Assembly: GCA_013215385.1 (NCBI GenBank) | Contig: JABSOY010000011.1 | Coordinates: forward strand, 124,001 to 188,000 | DNA from: Colwellia sp. | GTDB lineage: Bacteria > Pseudomonadota > Gammaproteobacteria > Enterobacterales > Alteromonadaceae | Length of the DNA stretch: 64,000 nt | Direction: 5' to 3' | Shown: positions 39,403 to 49,113 of the stretch, in pieces | Numbering within the stretch: the first letter of the stretch is position 1 | How the letters are laid out: each line of letters begins with the position of its first letter | Notes under the pieces: generated by a model | Seen by the model: only the letters and a program-made list of their open reading frames with translations | What the model was told of the DNA's origin: nothing | Database searches by the model: none | Position numbers and translations under genes: made by a program

Positions 39403-40008
39403 TTATTTTTTTGAAAATACCAATAGGCGATTATTGGCCGGCATAAGATGATCGTCAATTAAATGAAGGCCCGCTGAATTTGCCAATAATAATACTGCTT
39501 CTATGTCACGGATACCACTATTGATATCTCTGTCTTTAAGCCAAATATCAAAATTAGCGTTGCTTTCGCTGGTGTATTTACCTTGATAATTAAAGGGGCC
39601 GTATATACAAATATTCGCTCCTGCCGTTAAGTTTTCTGCGATCCCTGTAAAAAACTTAACCACTAATGGCCAACTTATAATATGAAGAGTATTGGCGGTA
39701 AATAGCGCATCAAGAGGCAGATTGTTGCTCGACATTGGCCAAGGTTTATTTAAGTCTAGCTCAAGAGGTCTTTGCACATTAGCCAAAGCAACTTCATCTA
39801 ACCAGATGTTAATACCGGGATGATTTATCAACAAATCACTGGTTTGCCAAGTTAGCTGGGGTAAGTGCTGGCCGAAGAAGGCTGCATGTTGTCCTGTTCC
39901 AGAACCAATCTCTAAAACATGATTATTTTTTGAGAAAACTTTTGTCAAAATGTTTAAAATCGGTCGCTTATTATTTTCACATGCTTGGGAGAAAGGTCTA
40001 TTCATCAT
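39403..40008 (-). CDS. DUF938 family SAM-dependent methyltransferase
   Basis: 201 residues; two ATGs in tandem (40008, 40005). The family start RPFSQACENNKRPILNIL and SAM motif VLEIGSGTGQHAAFFGQHLP are diagnostic of DUF938. The substrate is unknown. It lies 15 bp after the DUF482 gene and is probably cotranscribed with it. Confidence 0.9.
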   Translation of the reverse strand: MMNRPFSQACENNKRPILNILTKVFSKNNHVLEIGSGTGQHAAFFGQHLPQLTWQTSDLLINHPGINIWLDEVALANVQRPLELDLNKPWPMSSNNLPLDALFTANTLHIISWPLVVKFFTGIAENLTAGANICIYGPFNYQGKYTSESNANFDIWLKDRDINSGIRDIEAVLLLANSAGLHLIDDHLMPANNRLLVFSKK

Positions 40009-40023
40009 ATTTTCTTATGTTAG

Positions 40024-41190
40024 TTAATCTATTTTTTTGAACGGTAATAACTGCTGGCATTGTTCTTGATACGTTAGCATATGCGCTTGCTCTTGTTGAC
40101 AAAAGCTTTTAATAGCCGCTTTAAAATGCGGATGTTTTATCCAGTGGTAAGAGTGTGTTAATACTGGTTCGAAGCCCCTTTGAATTTTGTGTTCACCTTG
40201 GGTGCCAGGATTAAAGCTTTGTAGTTTGTTTTGAATGCAAAATTCGATACCTCGATAATAACAAAGCTCAAAATGTAGGTTATTAACTTTTTTAGTGCAA
40301 CCCCAATACCGGCCATATAGTTGAGAGTCATCGTAAAAAAATAATGCACAAGCAATATCTTCTTGCTCATGACTAGCAATGAGCAAGAGAATATTATCGC
40401 TCATGTTAGCTAATAATTGCTTAAAGAATTCATAACTCAAGTGAGGTTGATGACCTCTTTTTAAATAAGTGAGCTGGTAGGTTAAATAAAAAAAATCGAG
40501 GTCTTGTTGGCTGATCTCACTATTCTTTAACTGCCGAATATTAATATCTTGCTCAATAATCGACAGTCTTTCTTTACGGGTGTTTTTTCTTTTACGTGAA
40601 GTAAAGGTACTTAGATAATCATCAAATGTTTTATAATCACGATTAAACCAATGAAATTGAACGGTATTACGTTGATAAATATCCTCGGGTAAATCGGTCT
40701 TTATTTCATCACAATACAATATATGCCAGCTATTAATATTTTCTTGGTAGCAATGCTCAATTAATGGTTCGAATAACTCATGCATTTTCAGTTGTGAAGA
40801 GAGTAATTTATCACTACTAACCGGTGTAAAAGGGATAGTGGCAACTAATTTAGGGTAATAATCTATGCCATTACGTTTAAAAGCATCAGCCCAATCCCAG
40901 TCAAAAACATACTCGCCCCAAGAGTGGCTTTTCAGATACATCGGCATAACAGCCGTCACTTTATTGTTAAAGGTTGTAATTAAATGATGAGGCTGCCAAC
41001 CTTGTTTGGCACTTACCGACTGGCTTTTTTCAAGGGCATTAAAAAAATCATAACAAAGAAAAGGGCAAGACGAGTTATTTAACGTTTGCCAATCACTAGT
41101 ACTTATTTTGTCAATATTGTTAAGAAAATTAACTTTTATGTCGGCATTCAATAGCGGGTTCTCACAAGCGAATACTTGTTTATATATCAA
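40024..41190 (-). CDS. DUF482 (GNAT/FemAB-like) protein
   Basis: 388 residues. DUF482 hallmarks include PFLCYDFFNALEKSQSV, GWQPHHL and GEYVFDWDWADAFKRNG, and the C-terminal FNPGTQGEHKIQRGFEP. The fold resembles peptidoglycan interpeptide (FemAB) or GNAT acyltransferases. The precise reaction is unknown. It heads a two-gene unit with the DUF938 methyltransferase. Confidence 0.88.
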   Translation of the reverse strand: MIYKQVFACENPLLNADIKVNFLNNIDKISTSDWQTLNNSSCPFLCYDFFNALEKSQSVSAKQGWQPHHLITTFNNKVTAVMPMYLKSHSWGEYVFDWDWADAFKRNGIDYYPKLVATIPFTPVSSDKLLSSQLKMHELFEPLIEHCYQENINSWHILYCDEIKTDLPEDIYQRNTVQFHWFNRDYKTFDDYLSTFTSRKRKNTRKERLSIIEQDINIRQLKNSEISQQDLDFFYLTYQLTYLKRGHQPHLSYEFFKQLLANMSDNILLLIASHEQEDIACALFFYDDSQLYGRYWGCTKKVNNLHFELCYYRGIEFCIQNKLQSFNPGTQGEHKIQRGFEPVLTHSYHWIKHPHFKAAIKSFCQQEQAHMLTYQEQCQQLLPFKKID

Positions 41191-41454
41191 TAGTGAGTGC
41201 AGGGTACCGTCAACAAGAGCGTTATTAAAGAAAATTTAAAAAATGAAATATCTATTTATGATAATTGTGACTATGCACAATGTTTAAAATGAGCCATAAG
41301 CAGATGAGCTTGTCTTAAAAATGATAAGTTTGCTTTTCCTCAAAACCAAGCGGCTCTGAAAAATGTTAGCTTTCAACTCAGCGCAGAGCACTAGAATTAA
41401 TTGACGAGCGCTTATACAATGCAGGTGAAACGATAAATAAAGGTTGAATGGCTT

Positions 41455-41625
41455 ATGTCTGAGAAAGTAATTAAATTCGAATTTGAAAAAAACAATAAAA
41501 ACAGTGTTCGATATAAAGAAGTACCTGAAAACGGTATGCCACCTGTTTTAGGCTCTATCTACGTGCAAACATGGTTTGCGGGTGCCAGTAAAAATATAGA
41601 AGTGACAATTAAGACCAAAGACTAA
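41455..41625 (+). CDS. Small 56-residue protein, uncharacterised
   Basis: The frame starts MSEKVIKFEFEKNNKNSVRY and ends ASKNIEVTIKTKD; beta-strand-like, charged, no signal peptide. It ends 6 bp before the deformylase start, and AAGG precedes its ATG at long spacing. The compact, balanced composition and position suggest a real gene in an operon with the deformylase. No family known. Confidence 0.6.
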   Translation: MSEKVIKFEFEKNNKNSVRYKEVPENGMPPVLGSIYVQTWFAGASKNIEVTIKTKD

Positions 41626-41631
41626 AACGAG

Positions 41632-42180
41632 ATGAAGAAAATTAAAAGCGAACCATATGCTATTGTTCAATTGGGCAATGCTGTATTAAGAAAAATAGCG
41701 GCTGAGGTTGAAAATATACTTGCAGAGGAATGTCAGCAACTCATTAGTGAAATGATGTCGACGGTCTCACAAGCTGGTGGTGTCGGTATTGCCGCACCAC
41801 AAATTAATCACAGTGTGCGCATTTTTATTATGTGCTCTAAACCCAATGAACGTTACCCCGACGCGCCATTTATGCCACCAACAGCCATTATTAATCCTGA
41901 AATATTACATTACTCTAGTGATAAAATAAAAGGCTGGGAAGGTTGTTTAAGTGTGCCTAGTATGCGCGGTTTGGTACCAAGACATAGTCAGATAAAGGTA
42001 CGTTATTTCGACCAACAAGGTCAAGAGCAGCTAAAAGAATTTACGGGCTTTATTGCCCGTATTTTTCAGCATGAATTAGACCATTTAAATGGCTTAACCT
42101 TTATCGACCAATTAGAATCGACGAAAGATTTGATCAGTGAAGTGGAGTGGTATCAACAATTCGCTTTTAAAAAAATCTAA
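41632..42180 (+). CDS. def: Peptide deformylase
   Basis: 182 residues. All three PDF motifs are present: GVGIAAPQI, EGCLSVP and QHELDHLNG, with the Cys and two His as metal ligands. It removes the N-formyl group from new proteins. It is not in the usual def-fmt operon, so it is probably a second deformylase of the organism. Its start follows a small gene by 6 bp. Confidence 0.94.
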   Translation: MKKIKSEPYAIVQLGNAVLRKIAAEVENILAEECQQLISEMMSTVSQAGGVGIAAPQINHSVRIFIMCSKPNERYPDAPFMPPTAIINPEILHYSSDKIKGWEGCLSVPSMRGLVPRHSQIKVRYFDQQGQEQLKEFTGFIARIFQHELDHLNGLTFIDQLESTKDLISEVEWYQQFAFKKI

Positions 42181-42419
42181 CCATAAATTAGTCGCTTTAC
42201 TCATACCAGAAAAATTGCGCTAATGGTCAGGAAATTTAACGGTATTTAATTTATTATGATTAAGGTATTTGATTAATTTGATTAATTTGAATTTTTTTAT
42301 TATGTATTATCTTCATCACAGGTGGTTTTTGCTATTTTAGATTGAAGAATAACTTTTTTTAAAAGCGACTCTATCTACTCAATACACACTCAATATATAC
42401 GATAAATATTCTTATTCCT

Positions 42420-42632
42420 CTAGCTTTTTAGTACTGAAATAAAGACAGATAATTTTTTATTTATTTGAGCTCTCCATAAATAGCCCTGAGCCAATGTAAT
42501 ATTGTCTTGGTAATATCGGTGCATAATAAACCGATAACCTTGCCTTTCATTAAGTTGTGCTACTAATGAAAAAAAACGCTCATCTTCATTTAATAAAAAA
42601 CCATGAGATTTATTGCGAATAGCATAATCCAT
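42420..42632 (-). CDS. Small 70-residue protein, uncharacterised
   Basis: Starts MDYAIRNKSHGFLLNEDERF and contains YRFIMHRYYQDNITLAQGYL. No signal peptide. An AAGGAGC lies about 20 bases upstream, too far for this ATG, so the start or the gene itself is uncertain. The residue pattern looks coding. It stands alone between deformylase and chitinase. Confidence 0.45.
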   Translation of the reverse strand: MDYAIRNKSHGFLLNEDERFFSLVAQLNERQGYRFIMHRYYQDNITLAQGYLWRAQINKKLSVFISVLKS

Positions 42633-42958
42633 ATCATTTTTATTCTCATGCTCCTTTAGTAAAAGTAAATAAATGTCTCATTATTTATGACGTTATACAC
42701 TGAGTAAATTTAAAGCTAACCCGAGCATATTAGCTCACTGACTGTGATTTATTAAAGTTATGGCCAAGTAATTATGATGCTCGTTTGGAAACGCCGACTA
42801 ATTCATTAATTAAAATTAACTATATGATTTGTGATATCAATTACTTACTGGTAAATGTTAATAAAAGGTTAATATTGTTGTAATAAAAGTGCATTATTGC
42901 TGTACAAAAAACATTCAATAATAAAAATGATTCATTTACCTAAAGAGAAGGAATAATA
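42633..42958. other. 326-bp chitinase upstream region
   Basis: No gene. AT-rich, with the chitinase ribosome site (AGAGAAGGA) at the right end. It should hold the chitinase promoter and any control site; I see no clear operator. Confidence 0.55.
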
Positions 42959-44638
42959 ATGAAAATACGAATAAGCCATCACAAGTTACTAAACAGCGCT
43001 TTATTATTAATAACATCATTAAGCTGCCAGTATGTTAGTGCCGCTGAACTTTGGCAGAAAACTAGTGTTTATACAGGCGGAATGTTGGCTGAATATGACA
43101 GCGCTGTCTTTAAAGCTAAGTGGTGGACTAAAGGCAATGTGCCTTCTAGCTCAAATGAGTGGGAATTTATCAATTGTATCGAGGGTGGTACAACATATCC
43201 TTGCCCAACAGATCCAACAGATCCAACAGATCCAACAGATCCAACAGATCCAACAGATCCAACAGACCCAACAGATCCTGATTTAACAACTTGGCGAGTA
43301 AATAATGTTTATGTAGCTGGTGAACAAATTGTCTATGCTGCCTCGGTCTTTAAGGCTAAATGGTGGACTCAGGGTGATGAACCCAGTAAAGATAACTCAT
43401 CGGGTCCTTGGTTATTTGTGAAAGGGTGTGAGCAAGGACAATCAGGGATTTGTACACCAGATACAGATCCTCCTACAGATACCGGACCCGTTAAAAACCC
43501 CGACGGCAGCTATACTTTATTAAAAAGTAATATCGATGCCGCTGAGACCAAACTAACTAGCTCGGTATTATTTCAGCAAGTTAAAACCTCTATCACTACA
43601 CGTGGCAATGATATCGTTGAAAAAGTCGTCGCTGGAAACGTTAGCAATCCAGAGAACGTATTACGAGTAGAGCAAATATTACCTGAAAACTTATGGAATG
43701 CTATCTTTCCTATGCGTCATGCTTCATATACATATCAAAGGTTTCTACAAGCCATAGCTAAATTCACTAGTATTTGCCAAACCTATACCGACACAAGAAA
43801 TAGCGACGCGATTTGCCGAAAGTCACTGGCGACTATGTTTGCTCACTTTACCCAAGAGACAGGAGGTCATGATAACAATTCAACAATTGAGGAATGGCGT
43901 CAAGGCTTAGTTTATGTAAGAGAAGCGGGCTGTAAAGTAGATGGGACTTCATGTACCTATAACGCAGAGTGTGCACCTGATCAATGGCAAGGGCAGCAAT
44001 GGCCTTGCGGTAAAAACGCTGATGGCAGTTTTAAAAAATATTACGGACGCGGCGCTAAACAGTTAAGTTATAACTACAATTATGGTCCTTTTTCTCAAGC
44101 AATGTATGGTGATGTTTCGGTGTTATTAACTGAACCTGATAGAGTGGCCGAAACATGGTTGAATATTGCATCTGCAGTGTTTTTCTATGTGTATCCAGCA
44201 TCACCTAAACCAAGCATGCTGCATGTTATTGATGGGACTTGGCAGCCTAATGAGCATGATACATCGTTAGGTATTAAACCAGGTTTTGGTGCTACTACCA
44301 ATGTGATTAATGGCGGGATTGAGTGTGGTCATGGTTATGAAAAACCTCAATCAGTTAATCGAGTGAGCTATTATCAAGCTCATGCGGCAGAGCTAGGTGT
44401 AGAGATCAAAAATAATGAAGAGCTTGGTTGTAAAGACCAAAAAAGCTTTGACACAGAAGGCGCTGGGGCACTAGAAATTTACTGGGATCAAGACTGGGCA
44501 TACTACCCAGATATGCCCGAGGGAAAATCATTTTCCTGTAAACTTGTTGGTTATCAAACACGCCATTTTGCACTGCAAGCAGGTGACTACCAAAAGTGTG
44601 TTCAACATTACTTTAATGTTGATGTGGTTAATGACTGA
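42959..44638 (+). CDS. Secreted GH19 chitinase with two chitin-binding modules
   Basis: 559 residues with a signal peptide ending near QYVSA. Module 1 (about 29-70: ELWQKTSVYTGGMLAEYD, FKAKWWTKG) and module 2 (about 112-150: WRVNNVYVAGEQIVYA, FKAKWWTQGDEP) are CBM5/12-type. Between them is a (ProThrAsp)8 linker. The GH19 domain fills the rest: MFAHFTQETGGHD carries the first catalytic Glu, and YYGRGAKQLSYNYNYGPFSQ and GATTNVINGGIECGHG are family signatures. It hydrolyses external chitin for carbon and nitrogen. It is monocistronic. Confidence 0.93.
   Translation: MKIRISHHKLLNSALLLITSLSCQYVSAAELWQKTSVYTGGMLAEYDSAVFKAKWWTKGNVPSSSNEWEFINCIEGGTTYPCPTDPTDPTDPTDPTDPTDPTDPTDPDLTTWRVNNVYVAGEQIVYAASVFKAKWWTQGDEPSKDNSSGPWLFVKGCEQGQSGICTPDTDPPTDTGPVKNPDGSYTLLKSNIDAAETKLTSSVLFQQVKTSITTRGNDIVEKVVAGNVSNPENVLRVEQILPENLWNAIFPMRHASYTYQRFLQAIAKFTSICQTYTDTRNSDAICRKSLATMFAHFTQETGGHDNNSTIEEWRQGLVYVREAGCKVDGTSCTYNAECAPDQWQGQQWPCGKNADGSFKKYYGRGAKQLSYNYNYGPFSQAMYGDVSVLLTEPDRVAETWLNIASAVFFYVYPASPKPSMLHVIDGTWQPNEHDTSLGIKPGFGATTNVINGGIECGHGYEKPQSVNRVSYYQAHAAELGVEIKNNEELGCKDQKSFDTEGAGALEIYWDQDWAYYPDMPEGKSFSCKLVGYQTRHFALQAGDYQKCVQHYFNVDVVND
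43205..43276 (+). repeat. 9-bp tandem repeat, eight units, encoding ProThrAsp linker
   Basis: Eight consecutive units of CCAACAGAT; the seventh ends GAC. It is in frame and encodes the linker between chitin-binding modules. Near-perfect units suggest recent expansion by slippage, with changes always of three residues. Confidence 0.95.
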
Positions 44639-45130
44639 GCTGACCAAATAAATTAACTATTTACTTTGTCTAAACCAACAATGTTCGGCATCATTGTTGG
44701 TTTAGAAAATGGCTCTCCAGAAATATTTATCATTAGGATAACGAAAAATTTAATTTTATAAATGAAAATTATGATGTCTTGATTTACCGAACGAGTTATA
44801 TCTCTCGATGATAAAGTAAATTTACGCAATTATGATTTATACAGAGTCTAGTTCGTTTATTACCTACTTACATTTTTAACAAGCGCCATCCTTATATTTA
44901 TAAGATTAAGTCACTGAAATACATTGATTTTTATTCATGTTATTTATAATCTTTTCTCAATATAAATTTATATTCCCAGACAATACATACCGGCCTTGAT
45001 AATCTTGGCTATTTAGTCATTTATATTCGTTATATAATAGCGAATAGAGCATGCGGGTAATACTGATTTGCTTATACTGTAGAGTAACTGCCTTTTAACC
45101 TAAATAACCTAATAAGAGCTAAATAACGTA
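44639..45130. other. 492-bp region between chitinase and the next gene
   Basis: Apart from the hairpin at 44671-44704 there is no gene; only frames of about 15 codons. Very AT-rich. Confidence 0.6.
44671..44704 (+). terminator. Hairpin after the chitinase gene
   Basis: TAAACCAACAATG (44671-44683) pairs perfectly with CATTGTTGGTTTA (44692-44704), a 13-bp stem with an 8-base loop, 33 bp after the stop. No T-run follows, so it may stabilise the mRNA end rather than terminate. Confidence 0.6.
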
Positions 45131-45454
45131 ATGAAACCATATTCAAGTATTGCCGAGTTAATTGAAACGTTTGAATCAGAAATAGCATCACTTACCGATA
45201 AAGTTACTATCTTAAAACAAGAGCCACAGAGCTTTAATGAACAAGTTATTTTTAAATATATTGATACGGCTAGCACCGGGAAAACGAAAGATTATGTCAG
45301 ATCGTTAGGCGTAAAGTCTGAGCGAGGCTCATTATTTTCATCTGGTGATGTCAGTAAATTAATAAAAGACGGGGCTGATGACATTTCGCCTAAACTACTT
45401 GCGATAGCGAGAAAAGTCGTCGGTATGAAAAATAAAAACGGTAAACATCGTTAA
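45131..45454 (+). CDS. Unknown 107-residue protein
   Basis: Starts MKPYSSIAELIETFESEIAS, with an N-terminal region that could be a short coiled coil, followed by a basic, helical C-terminal half (GDVSKLIKDGADD, RKVVGMKNKNGKHR). No signal peptide. No family recognised. It lies 230 bp before the CheY/CheC/kinase module and may or may not belong to it. Confidence 0.7.
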   Translation: MKPYSSIAELIETFESEIASLTDKVTILKQEPQSFNEQVIFKYIDTASTGKTKDYVRSLGVKSERGSLFSSGDVSKLIKDGADDISPKLLAIARKVVGMKNKNGKHR

Positions 45455-45684
45455 TAACAACTCAGTTTAGGTTTATACGTTTAGCCGCTTAACCAAATTC
45501 AAGTTCTATTTATCTAAGACTAAGAGAAGGTTAGGTTGCTAGGCTGTTTTGGTTAGGCCATTTTATACAGATATTTTCCTTCCTTACCATTATTATAATA
45601 TTTCAACGCATTAGCTTGCTAATAAACAAATTCATTCATATGCTTTTCTAATAGGAATAATATAAAAAATAATAGGATATTTAA

Positions 45685-46041
45685 ATGAGTAAAGTCGTAT
45701 TAATTGTGGATGACAGTATTGTTTCTCGAATGATGGTTAAAGAGATTATTAAATCTCAAATACCTGAGGTAACCATTGTTGAAGCAGCGGGAGGAGATCA
45801 ATGCCTAAGCCAGATAACAGCAGAAAGTGAAATTGACATTGCACTTTTTGATTACAATATGCCCGGTATGACAGGGTTAGAACTAATTGCTGCGTTAGAA
45901 CAGGTTATTTCAATTCCTAAACGAGCTTTGTTAACTGCAAATATTCAAGATGAAATCAAGCAACAGGCTATTCAAGCAGGAGTCACTTTTTTAAATAAAC
46001 CAATTAACGAAGACGACATTAGCCTTTTTTTAAATAGTTAG
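45685..46041 (+). CDS. Single-domain response regulator (CheY-like)
   Basis: 118 residues, only a receiver domain. VDDSIVSRMMVKE holds the acidic pocket, ALFDYNMPGMTGLE the phosphorylatable Asp, LLTANIQ the Thr position and FLNKPINEDD the Lys. It is the first of three tightly packed genes (8-bp gaps) with a CheC-like phosphatase and a hybrid kinase, so it probably is phosphorylated by that kinase and dephosphorylated by the CheC-like protein. Confidence 0.93.
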   Translation: MSKVVLIVDDSIVSRMMVKEIIKSQIPEVTIVEAAGGDQCLSQITAESEIDIALFDYNMPGMTGLELIAALEQVISIPKRALLTANIQDEIKQQAIQAGVTFLNKPINEDDISLFLNS

Positions 46042-46049
46042 GACGTGAC

Positions 46050-46673
46050 ATGAAGGATAAATTATCTCCTCTAGAAATTGATGCCCTGACCGAAATATTT
46101 AATATAGGTATTGGTAGAGCGGCTAACGCCCTTAATAAGATGGTTTCCCAACCTGTCGATTTAACTATTCCTCAAATAGAAATTGTACCTAACAAAACGG
46201 CTAAGGCTAAACTAAACTTCGCTAGCGATATTGAAATAAGTGCAGTAACCCAGCGTTTTGATGGCGATTTTAAAGGGCAAGCATTATTAATGTTTAGCAA
46301 AGAAAGTGGCTTGCAATTAGTGAGTACTTTACTTGGTAATAAATTTCCTGCTGAGGCTTTGTCGGAACTAGAGCAAGATTCATTAGTTGAAATTGGTAAT
46401 GTGATTCTCAATGCATGCTTTGGCACTGTCATTAACTTCCTTAAATCATCTATAAAAATTGAAATGCCAGAGTTTATTCAGGGAGATATTAATAAAGTCT
46501 ATGTTTATAGCAGTGAAAATGATTGGTCTTTATACATAAAAGTTAAATTCACATTACCACATGAGAACATTGAAGGTTTTATCTCTTTTATTATGGATAT
46601 TACTTCGTTAGAAGTTTTTCAAGAGTCAGTTAGGAAATTTGTTTTTGGCATTTCTCATAAAAATGAAGGCTAA
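46050..46673 (+). CDS. CheC-like phosphatase
   Basis: 207 residues. Two CheC-type helices are visible: EIDALTEIFNIGIGRAANAL and LEQDSLVEIGNVILNACFGT, each with the E..N pair used in CheC/CheX dephosphorylation of CheY-P. It lies between a CheY-like gene and a hybrid kinase gene. No chemotaxis methyl-acceptor or CheA gene is near, so it may serve a non-chemotaxis circuit. Confidence 0.9.
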   Translation: MKDKLSPLEIDALTEIFNIGIGRAANALNKMVSQPVDLTIPQIEIVPNKTAKAKLNFASDIEISAVTQRFDGDFKGQALLMFSKESGLQLVSTLLGNKFPAEALSELEQDSLVEIGNVILNACFGTVINFLKSSIKIEMPEFIQGDINKVYVYSSENDWSLYIKVKFTLPHENIEGFISFIMDITSLEVFQESVRKFVFGISHKNEG

Positions 46674-46681
46674 CGCTTACA

Positions 46682-48727
46682 ATGGATAATATTCCAAAAG
46701 ATATTCTATTTCATTCTCTGAATGATCTTTCTCTTGGTGTTATTCTTGTTGATCAAAAACAGCATATTGTTTTTTACAATCAATGGATAAAAGATCATTC
46801 TGCTCTATCCGATAATAAAGGGCTCGGTTGTAACATTGGCGATGTTTTAGAAGGATTCAGAGATTCTCGCTTAAGTGATGCATGCACTGAAGCGCTAACT
46901 TTAGGCTTGCCCACTAAACTGTCCAATACTTTCAATCCTACACCATTAGCTTTATTTAAAAAAAGGCATATTGGCGATAATAACTATCGTATACAACAAC
47001 AAATATCTATTAAAAACATCAATACTTGCCAAGACGAAAGTTTGTGCGAAATTCTGATCCATGATGTTTCTAGCTCAGTAAAAAAAGAATTAATGCTAAA
47101 AAAATTAGCAGATGAAAATAAAAAACAACAGCTAAAAGCTGAATTAGCCAATCGAACTAAGTCACGTTTTTTGGCTAATATGAGCCATGAAATTAGAACA
47201 CCAATGAACGGTGTGTTAGGTATGTTGAATTTATTATCAACAACTAATCAAACTCAAGAACAGGTTCATTTTACTCGGCTGGCTGAATCAAGTGCAGATA
47301 CATTACTTCATATTCTTAATGATATTTTAGACTTTTCAAAAATAGAAGCCGGCAAACTAGTCGTTGAATTAATTGATTATGACTTGCTCAGTAATTTAAG
47401 TGATTTGGTGCAATCATTATCAATGAAAAGCAAAGAAAAACAATTAGAGATTATTCTTGATGTTACAGGTATTGAGCATCAAATGGTCATCGGAGACCCT
47501 GGTAGATTAAGACAAATTATTACTAACTTAGTTGGCAATGCTGTGAAGTTTACCCAAGAGGGCGAGATAATTGTTAAAGCACAGACCATATTAGATGACA
47601 GTGGCAATATAACCTTAACAGTCAGCATTATAGATACCGGTATAGGTATACCTGCTGATAAGTGCTCAACACTTTTTGACGCTTTTACTCAGGTAGATGT
47701 ATCGACAACACGAGAATACGGCGGCACAGGATTAGGCTTGTCTATTGTTAAACAATTATGTGAATTAATGGAAGGGAGCATTTCGGTTAGCAGTGTTTTT
47801 GGTCAAGGAAGTAGATTCAGCTTTAATATTCAATTAAAACCAAGTACAGAAAAACCGTTAAGTCAGCCTAATATTAGCTTAAAGGGTATAAAAGTATTGA
47901 TTGTTGATGATAACCATACCAATCTTGAAGTGCTCAGCAAACAACTTTGTATATTTGGCTTAGAAGTGGTTCAAGCAGAGAGTGGCAATGAGGCATTAAT
48001 TTTACTAGACCAATATGATAGTCATTACTTTTCTATGGTCATTATTGATATGCAAATGCCTAAAATGTCCGGCGATACATTATGTGCTGAAATTAGAAAA
48101 ATCAAATCATTTGATAGTCTTAAATTAATTATGCTTACCTCAATGGGACAGCGTGGCGATGCTCAGCATTTTTCAAAATTAGGTTTTTCAGCTTACCTAC
48201 TAAAACCTGTGGTGATTAAGGATTTGCTTAATACAATGGAAGTTATTATTGATAACGACCAGGTATTGAAAAGTACGGTTCCTTTGGTAACTCGTCACTA
48301 TATTGCAAGCTTACAAGAAGTAATAAAGACACCGGTTGCTAAAATATTATTGGTTGAAGATAATCGAATTAACCAACAAGTTGCTTTAGGTATATTAAAT
48401 AAATTTGGTCATTCTGTTGATATCGCTGTAAACGGTATAAATGCGATAGAACTTTTAGATAAACAAAGTGTAGATGATCCCTATCAACTTATTTTAATGG
48501 ATTGTCAAATGCCAGAAATGGACGGTTATGCAGCTACTGAACATATTAGAAAAAATATGAATAGCTCAGTTGTTTCAACGATTCCTATTATTGCTATGAC
48601 AGCCAATACGATGAAAGGTGATAAAGAAAGATGTTTGGCATCGGGCATGAATGACTATCTTGCTAAACCTATAAATTCTAAGTTACTTCAAGAGAAAATT
48701 AATCATTGGTTAAGTACGAGTAATTAA
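46682..48727 (+). CDS. Hybrid histidine kinase with two receiver domains
   Basis: 681 residues. A PAS-like N-terminal domain (SLGVILVDQKQHIVFYNQW) without membrane helices is followed by HisKA with FLANMSHEIRTPMNG, an HATPase with DTGIGIP and GGTGLGLSIVKQL, receiver 1 (VLIVDDN, IIDMQMPKMSGD) and receiver 2 (ILLVEDNRINQQV, LMDCQMPEMDGYAA). It is cytoplasmic. It is coupled by 8 bp to the CheC-like gene, so the three genes form one phosphorelay. Confidence 0.95.
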   Translation: MDNIPKDILFHSLNDLSLGVILVDQKQHIVFYNQWIKDHSALSDNKGLGCNIGDVLEGFRDSRLSDACTEALTLGLPTKLSNTFNPTPLALFKKRHIGDNNYRIQQQISIKNINTCQDESLCEILIHDVSSSVKKELMLKKLADENKKQQLKAELANRTKSRFLANMSHEIRTPMNGVLGMLNLLSTTNQTQEQVHFTRLAESSADTLLHILNDILDFSKIEAGKLVVELIDYDLLSNLSDLVQSLSMKSKEKQLEIILDVTGIEHQMVIGDPGRLRQIITNLVGNAVKFTQEGEIIVKAQTILDDSGNITLTVSIIDTGIGIPADKCSTLFDAFTQVDVSTTREYGGTGLGLSIVKQLCELMEGSISVSSVFGQGSRFSFNIQLKPSTEKPLSQPNISLKGIKVLIVDDNHTNLEVLSKQLCIFGLEVVQAESGNEALILLDQYDSHYFSMVIIDMQMPKMSGDTLCAEIRKIKSFDSLKLIMLTSMGQRGDAQHFSKLGFSAYLLKPVVIKDLLNTMEVIIDNDQVLKSTVPLVTRHYIASLQEVIKTPVAKILLVEDNRINQQVALGILNKFGHSVDIAVNGINAIELLDKQSVDDPYQLILMDCQMPEMDGYAATEHIRKNMNSSVVSTIPIIAMTANTMKGDKERCLASGMNDYLAKPINSKLLQEKINHWLSTSN

Positions 48728-49113
48728 TACTGCTAAGACCCACGAAAGTTAAGTTATACCTGCATTATCAAGTGCTACAATTTTTTCTTTTAAATGCAAT
48801 ACCCATTCAGCATAAACAAGTCTTTAATGGTTAATAAACAAAGAATGCTGATTAGTTCTAGTTTATGTATTGTTACCATACTTTATTCAAAAAAAAGCCA
48901 TCTTATTGGGCCGTAAAATGTTCAGTAATAAAACTATTTCTAAAATTAAGTTGTCACTTTTGTAATAAAAAATAAAATTCAGAGACTATTACTTTGAAAG
49001 GATAAATCGAACACTTAACTGTTGGCTGGGTTCCGCTTAGTTCTTCATTACAGCCAAATAATCCTTAACCTATGGTTTCGGTCTTCTGAGCAATCAAATA
49101 TAGGTAATCAATT
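48728..49113. other. 386-bp region without a confident gene
   Basis: A 29-codon frame begins at about 48828 (MVNKQRMLISSS) without a ribosome site. TTGGCTG at about 49022 and CAGCCAA at about 49048 form an imperfect hairpin just before the DUF2007 gene. Nothing else seen. Confidence 0.5.

Noticed and set aside
43032-43286. Plus-strand frame with repeated QQI in the chitinase start
   Set aside because: It is the shifted reading of the ProThrAsp repeat; the chitinase frame is the true one.
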